In this document: piece by piece, positions 1 through 11,400 of the stretch
Numbering within the stretch: position 1 is the stretch's first letter
Layout: the number at the start of each line of letters is the position of its first letter
Origin: Apostichopus californicus
Taxonomy: Eukaryota > Echinodermata > Holothuroidea > Aspidochirotida > Stichopodidae
Assembly (NCBI GenBank): GCA_020650975.1
Contig: JAIPMN010002101.1
Span: forward strand, 1-42,343
Direction: 5' to 3'
Length of the DNA: 42,343 bases
Position numbers and translations under genes: made by a program
Notes under the pieces: model-generated
The model's database searches: none
Told to the model about the DNA's origin: nothing
The model's input: the letters and a program-made list of their open reading frames with translations, nothing else

Positions 1-600
1 TACATCAGTGTAAATTATCCAGAAATAGGAATTTATGTGAAGTAAACTGATCCACCCATAAGGATCTATGTGAGGTATGCTGATCCATGTACATGAATCT
101 ACATCAGTGTAAACTGATCCACCCATGAGGATCTATGTGAGGTACGCTGATCCACCCAGAAGGATCTATGTGAGGTATGCTGATCCATGTACATGAATCT
201 ACATCAGTGATAATGATCCAGCTATAGGAATCTATGTGAAGTAAACTGATCCACCCACGAGGATCTATGTGAGGTATGCTGATCCACCAATGAGGAATCG
301 TTCGATGTACATGAATCTACATCAGTGTAAATTATCCAGAAATAGGAATTTATGTGAAGTAAACTGATCCACCCATAAGGATCTATGTGAGGTATGCTGA
401 TCCATGTACATGAATCTACATCAGTGATAATGATCTAGCTATAGGAATCTATGTGAAGTAAACTGATCCACCCATGAGGATCTGTGTGAGGTATGCTGAA
501 CCATGTTCATGAATCCACACACATTAGCGATATTGATCAACTACAGCTGTAGGAATCTATGTGAAGTAAACTGATGCATGAATCTACCTTAGCCTACATT
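1..600. repeat. 33-bp minisatellite array (truncated by window edge)
   Basis: About 17 diverged copies of a monomer near 33 bp, most beginning TGATCCA and carrying GGATCTATGTGAGGTATGC or close variants. Some monomers are of a second type (GTACATGAATCTACATCAGTG), so types alternate in a higher-order pattern; the stretch near 1-60 recurs almost unchanged near 320-375. The array starts before the window and decays near 560-600. Most frames have a stop in each unit, so it is not read as coding. If the exon proposed at 655 is real, the array lies in that gene's last intron. Confidence 0.9.
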
Positions 601-654
601 TAATTAACCTTCATTTTAATTTCTTGATCGTGTATTTTTGATCACTCTTTACAG

Positions 655-755
655 TCCATTCAGTCCCACCTTACGATGAATATAAAGCCTCACATGACCC
701 AGAAGAGCCTCAAAATCTTCATCCCTTCCCGGTTTGCTGCCTACCCAGGCGGTAA
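655..755 (+). CDS. possible last coding exon of an upstream gene (partial)
   Basis: A splice acceptor (CTCTTTACAG) ends at 654. Read with two bases completing a split codon, the sequence after it gives about 33 residues rich in P, D, E and Y (including SVPPYDEYKASHDPEEPQ) and stops at 753-755. The PPYDEY string resembles a proline-rich cytoplasmic tail, possibly a WW-domain ligand, but no family was recognised. The rest of the gene would lie left of the window, upstream of or across the minisatellite. An alternative frame is also open, to about 834, so the call is tentative. Confidence 0.33.
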
Positions 756-1195
756 CCAGCAGAATTTGTTGACTTTGTTTACTATCATAGTTAGATATTT
801 ATTTCAATTCCGTCAAAAGACCGGGCAGATATTTTGATTGAACTTTGATATTTGACAGGTTTTGGAAGTTTTCTACATGCATAAGTGATGATGATGATGC
901 ATCATGTAGTCAGTATTCTGTGTAACGTGATAAATGTCTTTCTATATTCCAAACAATTTTTTGGGTGTGTATATTTTCAGCATATTAGAAGTTAGTTAAT
1001 GAAGATACCAGTGGTGCTGTATATACACTTATGGTTAACTGTTCTTCATTCTTTCATAAGTAGTGTAATTGGTATTAAAAATGTGTATCTACAAGAGACA
1101 ACAGAGGAAGGATGCTGGGGGGGGATGGGGGGGGCTGGTGTCCACTGATGTATACAACAATCATCACAGAAACCTGGTCATATGTGATAGCACAC

Positions 1196-1276
1196 AGCAT
1201 TGTATTTGTACTTGTATTTGTACATTGTATTTGTACATTGTATTTGTACTTGTATTTGTACATTGTATTTGTACTC
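1196..1276. repeat. short tandem repeat, TTGTATTTGTAC type
   Basis: About 80 bp made of alternating CATTGTATTTGTA and CTTGTATTTGTA units. The open frames crossing it come only from the repeat and are not genes. Confidence 0.8.
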
Positions 1277-4200
1277 AAACTGTCTGTTCTAATACTCAGC
1301 CTCCTGGATTTGTGTACGTACTCGAGACATTTTGTGATTTAGTATAGAGATACTAGCGTACACATGAATACATGCTTTTACAGTTTATTTTAGCAAATAT
1401 ACCACCTACTTGAATCCAATCAATATTCGATCTTCTCATTATACTCGCATTTATTTGGTTTCATTTTGACCCTCCGTTAAACAGTCATGGGTATACGTTG
1501 TATTAACCTTTTGGGCGCTCAAAACTTCATCGATAGGGCATTGCTCTAACCCACCGGTAAAATGACCGATTCTTTTCTATTTTATAGAACTTATTCACAT
1601 TTTTATTGATCGTTGGGAAGAAATTCAGACTAGAGATATATTTATCATAGATTTCTGTGCTCGTTTATTATTATTATTATTTTTTTCTGTTCGAGAAATT
1701 TATTTTCAATAATTAAAATAAATGATGCCCCACGGAAGCAGCAACTTCATGATTATATTATTAAAGACACCAGCATTTATTAGGTTTGACTAAGTAATCA
1801 TCTGATGCTATTTATGATTGTTGTTCAATAAGATAATAAACTGACTCATTTATTTGCTTTTTGCATTGTCATTCAAGTAGTAAATTATTATAGTTATCGA
1901 GCAAACTCAAAACTTACAGCAGTATGATCAAATAACTGAGTCAGTATTCATCAGGGTTGTACTATATGTGTAAGGGTGACCAATGCATTCTATAGTAAAC
2001 TGCACTCCTCATGAGACGTTTTTTGGGTGGAGGGGGTGGGGAAGGGACGGGAGGGAGAGTAGTAGGAAGAGAGTGGTGGAAAACTATACTGTAAGAGAAA
2101 TGCACCTGCAACACTGCGGAATATGTAAACATGTAAAATATTCTCTTCTTTTTAATCGGAATGTAAGGTTAGTTGTGACATTTTTCACTATAGTCCAGTC
2201 CAATCACTGTCTGATTTGGCAACAAAGCTGTTGTATAATAAGTTTAAGGGGGGGGGGAGTGGAAGGGGAGGGGGCTGTTTGGAACATTGCATGAGATTCC
2301 AGGGCCTTTATTACTTAAAAACATTACAGGCAAAGTAAAATTTTAAGGGAGCTTTTTCCTCAGTTGGTACAAAATCTCAAGATTTAGGCCATTTTTTGTT
2401 GTTGTCAGGTTCTAGTGACACTTGCCTTAATCTTTTTCATGTAAAGGATATTATTTTCATGATTTTAGCAAATGAAACCTCTTTGACCTTGGAGTGCTAC
2501 TGATGCTTATCGCACCTCTAGTTTAATACCAAAGACATTGGGAATGATATAAAATGAAGTGTCACTTTGGAATTTTTCTCTGACCAAGCATATGATATTA
2601 TTTATCATAACAAGTTTAAATTTAGGTTTTTTCATTTTTTTTTTTTTGGTTTTGTTAATTGGTAAATGTTGTTTTCATCAAAAGGGATGTTTATTTTGTC
2701 TACAAAGCTGCTTTCTTACAAATTCTTGAAAGCAAAAGAAAAAACCAACTTGAAAAAGAAACCTGCAAAATTTTTGCTTTTATATTTTTTTGGCTCATTT
2801 GAAAATAAAACTGCATGTATAACTACAAGATGTGCTGGTTGGTGTATACATATTCTTGTCATATTTTTTGTTTGTTGCTAATATTTGCCTTGTGTTATAT
2901 GAAGGTGCCATATTGCCATTTGTAATTTATGAAAAGTTCCAGATGGGTTTTTACTGCATTAATGGGTCAATGGACTCTTGTTTTGGTTGTTGGAACAGGG
3001 TTTATGAATTATCACCAAGGTTCATGTTCTCAGAATGTCTCAGAATTCTCTGTCGGTTAACTGTGTCTGTCACGTGACCAATGTGAACCTATTTTAATGA
3101 CATATATATATTTTCTTTTTGATAGCCTTTTACATTTAAGATGTAATTTATTTCATATCCTGTAATGAGTACGACTTAAATACCCTTTCATGAGAAGTAT
3201 CGGTGGTATGGACGTCACTCAAGATGAAAACCTCTGTTTACATTTGTAACATTTTATAAAATTGTATAAAATGGTTGATTAGTAAAGTAAAACATATCTG
3301 TGGTCTATATGGTAGAATGGTAGTGTAAAGGGCCAATAGAGAGAGAGACACATGTATATAATTTTAGTGTATTCAGTCATACAAATCAGAATTATGTACA
3401 AGTAAAGTACTGCACAGGTTGAGTTTGTAGGTTACATACAACTCAACCAGCATATGTATCAGGAATAATATATCCAAGTATCGCTTAGCAAAAATGCTAT
3501 CCAAAATGGACAATTTGCTGTACAATTGCAAATTATGTGTAGCTGCTTTTGTACCCAGAAAGCATAGTAAGTTTATCAGCGAGCTTCCAAAAATGCATTA
3601 CTTAAAGGCATTGAAGACTCGCCCCAAACCGCGTGCCACGCTCTGAAAAAGTTAACTTTCCATTGCTCGCTACAAAATGCAGACAGTAATGAAACGTGAT
3701 ACCTTGTTATCTTTAGCTGGACCTGAGATGTCCATCGCTGTATCGTGTGTACACTGTGCTGTGGGTATTGACCGCAGCTGTATGTACTGACTGTACACTA
3801 GTGTCTAATTACGGACAGTATATGCAAGCTGTGTGTGTATTTTCTGGGATCAATGGTGGTGTCTAACACTTCTGTTACACCTCATTCGAAACTAGGTCAG
3901 ATTACCGGCATGAGACGTTTCTTTGTGCGCGAGTCATCACACCCTTTAAGGTTATGCATGCAAAGTTGGCAAGTACTGTCTGTTATCATTGCAGTCAATA
4001 CACTAGCTGTGATATTCTGATGGCCAGCAGATCAAACCAAGTTATTAGTAGTCAATAACACTAGCTATGAAAGTACAGATGCCAACTAGAATCTCAAATC
4101 TTGGTTTTTTATTCTAATGTTAAGTTCAAGATTGATGTTTCCGTGCGTGAAATAGAAGAATTACTGCTGACTCACTTACTGAGACTTATTTTTTAATTTA

Positions 4201-4827
4201 ATTTTATTTCATTAGCCATTTTGCCCATTAAACCAATGTTTGAATTTTAAATACTTCACAGAGAACAAAGTTAAGTAGAGTAACAGAAGTTAGATGTTTT
4301 TACTCTACTTATCCAACTCATCATTTCAATTGAAAGAGGATGTTATTAAAATGGTGAAACTTTTAAAATATTGTCTCTTTATTAATTCTACTAGCTTCAT
4401 GGGATGGGTACCCATCACATGGTTGTTTATTGACATATTTGGCCTTCCATATCATCCTCTGTTTACTGTTCTATGCACTGCACCTTGCAGGTGCTCGGCC
4501 ATGAGAAACAAGAAAAAAGAAGACAAAACTCAGTGTGTACACACTGATGACAGTTGTAACTCAAGCCAATGGTACCTAAGGTGTGCTTTGGCATGTTGGG
4601 TTCTATGTTTAGTTTGATGTTTAACTTGAAGGGTCCTAAATCTTTTGGCTTGTTAAGGTTGGTTATGATTTATCTTCAAAAATTGCCAGTATAACCTGCT
4701 TTATTTCAATTGTTATAAAAAAAAAACTATTATTCAATAAATACTTCAGTTACAATTTTTTCATTCAAGACTTGCATTATATTGTATTTCTATAAGGAAC
4801 CTGGACATGCTGGCAGCCAATGTCTTC

Positions 4828-4936
4828 CCTCCCCTTCTCCTCCCCTTTTCCTCCCCCTCCCCTTCCCCTCCCCTTCTCCTCCCCTTCTCCTCCCCTTCTC
4901 TTCCCCTTCTCCTCCCCTTCTCTTCCCCTTCCCCCC
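4828..4936. repeat. homopyrimidine tract, CCCCTTCTCCT type
   Basis: About 110 bases of almost pure C and T on the + strand, in CCTCCCC and CTTCTCCTCCC units. Many sub-blocks read alike in both directions along one strand, a property of tracts that can form triplex DNA. It lies about 500 bp upstream of the NCBP3 start codon. Confidence 0.85.
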
Positions 4937-5452
4937 AGTCTCTTCCCCCGGTTCCTGTTTCTGATGCTTTCATCATTGTGGTATTATTGTTAAAAGCCAT
5001 TGATAGGTCTTGAATTAACACAATGAACCACAGTATTGTTGAGCAATGTCCTCAACATGGTGCACGAGAAAGCATTGTTGTTCAATATGGCATAATCATC
5101 TTGTGGCTAGCCTAATCAGTTATGTGGTCACGTCCTGCTTCCGCACAATTCTTATATTCAAGTTAGGCTTAGATGTATATTTGAAAAACAGCAAGTTCTC
5201 TCCCAGCTGTCAATTCAGTTGTTGCATTAATTCAAATTGATAGCAGATAGTTTATATTGAAACAGATTTGATATCGCACAAAAAATCGACAGAAAATATA
5301 ACTCGATCGCCTGAAAGAACGGTCGCTTGAAGGAGACTTCACGACATTGTTAAACCATAGAAATTGATGTGTTAAACAAAACCATTGTTGAATGTGTTGA
5401 CCATTTGTCAGTTTGCTAACTTCAAGCCGCTGATACAGTACCGATTGTAAAC

Positions 5453-8400
5453 ATGGCAAGCGAAGATGCCGACAGAGAAATGGAAAATTCAAACAGTGAA
5501 AGTGAACACGACAGTGACGAGGATTTGGCTGTCCTAGAATTAATTGATGCTTCTTCCTCCGATGATGATGATGAAGAGGATGACAAAGAGGATGTTGTCA
5601 GAAGACAACCAGACCGAAGAAATCAAACAGTTCCCGAAAGTGACCGTGCCACTAGCAGTTCACGAGTCGATAGGCCTCTGTCTGCACTTGTGGTATAGAC
5701 TTGCATTAGTGCATTGTCCTACACGTTATAGTTAACTGCGTATTACTATTAAGTAGTATTATTAATGTAGCCTAGGATAGTTAAGGCTTAATCGTACTGC
5801 TGTTGACCTCACACTAAAGACCTAGCCTAAGCTAAAGTTACACCTAAGGTTAAGTTAACCAAACGTTTACTACATTAATCCTGTCATAGTCACATCCTAA
5901 CAACAGAAGATGTCCATTTGTGGCCCAACAAGGCTATGCCTCAGTCTATAAAAAGTTGAGGGGAAACATTTTATTTATGTAAACTAAACTAGCCACCTAC
6001 AGGAAATCGAACAGTTCTCATATTTGTTCCCCTATAGCCTAGAGCAAGATGGCATCCATCGTTCATAAGGGAAATACTGACTTCTAGAAAAGGGAATTTT
6101 GTCACCAAAACATCAGGAGAATAATGAGGTAGAATTGAGTGCTCTGCAAAATCCAACCAGACTATTTGCTAAACTTGATAAAGAGACATGAACAGTAAAA
6201 GAAATGCTTTTTAGTTTTACATGTTACCTCTGCAGTTCAGTTTAAAGAGGGACGTTTAACCCCTATCAAGGACTAATGAAAAAAAGCTAAACAGTAAACA
6301 CTGAAACCACAAATTCTCAATCATTTCATAAACTTATGTCCTGAAAACAAAGTGGATATTTCTCCACATTATTAATGGAAGTAAAACTGAGTAGCCTATG
6401 CACAGCGACATTCTGATGGTTATTTAGAAACAAAAGTAAGAAATAACATTTTTCCAGGAGATAATCACATGTGTTTAAAATTGCCTTACACAGCATGGAC
6501 TCTAAGTTGTAAAACTGAGAGAATTGGTAATTCTGTCCAATTGGCTGTGAGAAGCAGAAAAAAGAAAGAAAAAGGAAAAATTGTAACTGGACTACAGGTA
6601 TACATTTGCTTTGCAACCAGTTTGATGATAAAGTGCAACATGTCATGTAACATTAACTTCAATGAAAAGGACGTGAAATTTGAAGGCCTGCAGGATAGAT
6701 CTCCAAGTCCTTTTCATGAAGACGATATTGATTTTAATTTTAGATCATAATGTATCATTTATTTTTCTCTACAATAGGAAGAAGATGTCAAAGTAAAGCG
6801 GTATCCTAATAAAACTGGGACCTTTGTCACAGGCATTGATGTCCTATCGAAGGTATGTACAAAGGCAGCTAATCTTGTAAACAAAGGTGACATCATAGCT
6901 TTTTGCAAAATGATTTGTAAATAATTTACTGAAAGCATTCTTAAATTCCATACTTTAGAAGTTATGCACTGAAAGCATTCTAAATTCCATACTTTAGAAG
7001 TTATGCACTGAAAAGCATTATAAATTCCATACTTTAGAAGTTCTGCACTGAGAAGCAGTATAAATTTCCTAATTTTCAAAATTCTGTACTGAAAACAGTT
7101 TTAATTCCATAGTTTTGCAGACCTATCTGTACCTTAATCTCATAAGTGATGGACTAGATTAAGACATATGAGTGCTTAGTTCATTAATTGAACCAGTTAG
7201 ATCAAATTTGTAGGTCTGATCGCCAAGAATAAGACTACTTTATTAATATTGTATGGTATGCCACGGTACAATAATAAGTCGTTCATTTCTGATAATTTAC
7301 TCTACCTCCAACATTTCGCACATGTGTCTTTCTGCAGGAAGCCAGAGAGAAGAGAAGCAAAAGAGCAGACAGATTTGGTTTGTCGAAACAGGAACGAAAG
7401 AGCAGCCCTGATGGTGGTATAGAGGACATAGCTGGGGTCACGCTAGCTCCAGGATCCAAAATAGGTATCTGAGATTTTCAAGTTTCAATTTTTACTTTGC
7501 AGAAAGAGAGTGGAACTGGAGATACATTGCCAAATCTTCGGCCAGGTTTTTCACTTGGTCATCCAAACACACTGTTATGACAGTTAAATGTCACTTATGA
7601 AATCTCTTTCAATGTAGTGACATGCTGGTGAAAATGTAGTCAGCATAATGGCTGGCTGCTATAAGCAATAACCATCTCTCATCATTGTAGCTAAAAGCAG
7701 TGTGCACTCTCCGTTCAAGGAACATTGCGAGCATTTATAGCTAAGCTTGGCAGGCAACTAACATGGAAGTGCTGTACATATCATTTACATGGTAGCCGAG
7801 TCGATTGAAATTTATCAAACAGTAGTGAATCAACATTTTCCAAGTATGTTTTTCTCAAATTTGCCCATATGTTATCTCAAGCAGCTTGCTACTTCATTTA
7901 ATAGTCATAGAAAGCATCATATGAAACCATGAACTCTTATTTTGGAATTATGACCAGCTCTGTTTATCACCAGTTTTTCCTTCCAAAATGTTAGTCATAT
8001 CCCAGATCCCTCCCTCTTTCTCCCCCCTCCCCCCCTCCCCTTTGTAGTTTAAAACAAAACTAGTTCTACAATCAGAACAATAATAGAGAAATTGAATTGA
8101 TTGACATCTTCAGGTAAACACAATGTCATTTATTGGTATTTGCATTTCCTTATTATATTACTAAACATTTCCTGCTTTAAAACAGTTTACAACCAAGAGA
8201 TTCTAGAAATTAATTCTATATATGTTCAATTATCCTCCGCAGATGGAAGTCCTATACGTCTTGAAGCCATCCACCTAAGAGGAGTCGATGATATGAGCAC
8301 TAAGGATATCTTTAACTACTTCAGGGATTATATGCCATCCTCTATAGAATGGGTTGATGATTCTTCATGTAAGTAGTACTGAAGATAAATAAATTGGGTA

Positions 8401-11400
8401 AATACTAGGATCATCAATACACTTCCCTGTCTCCTCACAACAACAGTACTCTCAATTAGTTGCTCCAGACACTTTGTGTTGTAGAATGAGTCTGTCGACA
8501 AGAGAGGACAATGCTGAAAGTTACCAATTGCCCGCTAGATAGACGGTAGAATGAGAGTGCAGTCGTTGTGTGGAGACAGGTATACAGGAGTGTCATGAAA
8601 AGTTAGTGGAGTTTATAGGGACTCTCCCCTCTCACTTCACTTGTCTCACTGGCCATCCTGCCACATCCTACCTATGGAAATAAATTTGACTTTTTATGTA
8701 GGCTCAATCCTGTGTTAGGTCCTCGTTAAATGGAGATTTAATTAGATTACGGACGTCCATTTCCTGAACAAGGTGGATATTTGCTACAGACACTCGGAGA
8801 CAGCCAGGATGTTAAAACTGGACTGAGCCGAGGGAAGTTTCACATCTTGTTCCCTAACTTGACAGCTGGGGCTAATTTAGGTCGACAAGTGATGAATCTC
8901 ATCACCGTGGCGACCTGTCTTGAGGTCAATAACCGTGTGCACGGATGTTAGAAACAGCTCTAGATAACGATTCATAGTTGGAAGTCTTTTTTTCATGGTT
9001 TAGGGCAGTAAGGTCATTCCAGGACTGGACTGATTTGTAATTATGCACTGTTAATACAATATATTTGAGTTTGGTTCACCAGGTCATGAAAAATTTACTA
9101 AACTAAACCTTTGTGGTATTTTACTCAAAATCATTTTGCCATTCCAATACAAAACATTCCCTGTCTAGAAAAATATTCTGGTCCTACTTCCCCCCCCCCC
9201 CCCTCTCTTCTACTCCATTTGCATACATTAGTGCCGTATTAACTGTATGTGCACAAATCATGTCATAAATTTTCAAACATTTGACACTGTTTCTCATTAT
9301 TGAAACAAAAACTGTCTTTCTGAGGTACAGAGACCTGCATTGTCATGGAACTTTTTGTGTCAAAAAGCCAAAATCATTTACCAAAGTTAATTGTAAAAGC
9401 TGGCAAACAGTTGGAAGTGACCATGATGTACAGAAAGTATGTTATGAATTAAAATACTGTAAATTAAATTTGTAAATTTCACGCAGTATGACAAGAATAC
9501 CACGTCCTAATGTTTGTACCTTATACAGCCAATAAAAATCTGATTTTCCCACACTGCTTTAAATTTTTTTTAAAAAGTCAAATATTAAAGAAAATCAACC
9601 CTTGAAACTTTAAAAATGGTTGGGAGTGACAATGAATAAGTATGTTATGAATTCAAAGATACTGTATAATAAAGGTGAAAGTCCCTTTCATATGTCAAGA
9701 AGAATACTTCAATTTTTATCAAACCCATATATACCATTCGTATAGTCACAGCATGGCGTACTTCACAACCTGTTGTTTAAGTCCAGATCACTTCTCATTA
9801 ACACATACCCGGTTTCCAACTTTCAATTACCCTCCGGCCGCTTCAATTAATATTTCAAGTCGTCTGAAGGTGATTATCTTCTTCATCTTTATTGGTTCAA
9901 TAAAGCCAGGAACTTCATTCCCTTCCAAAGGAAGTATTAATTTCTCTCTGGTGGATCTCAATAAAATGACTGGCTTTGACCTCAAAACACGTCCGTCATC
10001 AATCTGGCAAATTTTAAAGACTTGAAAAAAAACTCTGGAGTGTGTCACACTGTGGTCGATCGTCATCATGATCGCGTTACACCTTAATCAAAATTTGGAT
10101 TCTTGGATGAATTATCCGACTGGCTTCATTTCCCGAGAGCAACCCTCTTGGAATCGGTTTTACCCTTCTTATAAAAGTAAGTGAGTATTTTAAGAGTTAT
10201 GATGACAGTGGTAACTAAGGCGATCATGGCTTTTAGGCAAAATATTAGTCCCATTCGCTGTTTGGTATTCTTAACTGTAGAGTACAGGTACATTCTTCTA
10301 TCTAATTTAGTTCTCTAGGTATGCTCCTTTAAAGTCTTTGAGATGTCTGGAATGTTCCTATTTTATGAATGGTATGTAGTGCAGAAAGTGTACACTATTT
10401 TCTAATTGATTTTTTTTCTTTGTGGTTGGGATGGGGGTGGCGGGTGGTTGGGGGTGTAACAGATGTTCGTCATGATAACTTGTACAGGCTAACATGTCTC
10501 CTGTCTGCAGTTTACCTACCATACAAGTGTGGAACATGTTTAAAATAAAGTGATTATATTATCACATGACCATTGTTTATCTAAGACAGCTATGAGAGTA
10601 CAGAAAAATACAGGTAAGAAACCCTAGTTTAGTTGCATTTTGGTGCAGGTTGCGTTTGGAACTGGATGCGGACAATAGCACCAGAGTGTGATAAGAGAGT
10701 TAGTTGTCTTCTGTGTCCTACAAATTGACAACATCATTTTCGCTTGATGGTGCCTAGAGATTATGGGAACCTATTCAGCATTGTCTAATGGCTTCTCTTT
10801 TTATCCTGCATTGCACAGTAAATATTTTGATTTGTTTGTGTATAAGTGAAACTGGCTTACATTGGCCTAAGGGTATATATACCTGTATACTGTTGTTTTT
10901 TTACATATATAATGTTGTTGTATTTTTACATGTAAAATGTTTGTATGTACAGTTATACCAAAGCATTTACTTAAGAAGCAGTTACATTACAAAACTCCAA
11001 TCAAATTATATTTGTTAATATGTTTATTTCGGTTACAGGAAGATCCCAAACCCTTGTGTCGTTGACAGTTGTTAAAGTGTTAGACAGGGAAGTCTTAAAA
11101 TTCATTGCCAGTTTTTCTTCTTTCGAACTTCTGTCCTCCCCCCCCCCCCAATTATTCAAAATTTTAGTGACCCTTTTCTACCTTACTGGGGATTAGCATT
11201 TTAATCTCCTCTTTTAACGAGGATGTTTCTTTATATTTATTGATTAGGTAATGTGGTTTGGCTGGATCATCAATCAACAGCGAGGGCCCTGGCTGGTATG
11301 AGTTCATCCCAGCCGAGGCAGGAGGACGACTCCCAGGAGGAGCAGACCACCAAATCATCATCATCTCAGAGACCACCACCTCCTGGGTCGGATGAAGAAC

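Larger units (their letters stand above)
756..5452. other. gene-poor stretch upstream of NCBP3
   Basis: I see no supported coding exon here. If the 655-755 exon is real, the first part would be its 3' UTR; AATAAA-type signals occur near 1717 and 1837. The stretch holds a TTGTATTTGTAC repeat (1196-1276), two G-rich patches (near 1118-1135 and 2250-2275) and a long pyrimidine tract (4828-4936). The last few hundred bases should hold the NCBP3 promoter and 5' UTR; no TATA box stands out. Confidence 0.5.

Noticed and set aside
1-600. 33-bp repeats (11 codons per unit) as a repetitive protein
   Set aside because: The one partly open frame is broken by TGA in the second monomer type, so no continuous reading exists.
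1069-1347. Overlapping frames with repeated Cys-Ile-Cys-Thr or Tyr-Lys-Tyr
   Set aside because: They are translations of the TTGTATTTGTAC repeat and not genes.
4294-4617. 107-codon open frame upstream of NCBP3
   Set aside because: No recognisable motif, no splice signals in register and ordinary AT-rich composition; most likely chance.
4761-5021. Overlapping frames rich in Gly/Arg/Glu or Pro/Ser on both strands
   Set aside because: Produced by the pyrimidine tract at 4828-4936; low-complexity translation only.
9675-10069. Opposing open frames of 116 and 80 codons in NCBP3 intron 4
   Set aside because: They overlap on opposite strands, match no family I know and have no splice signals linking them to neighbouring exons.
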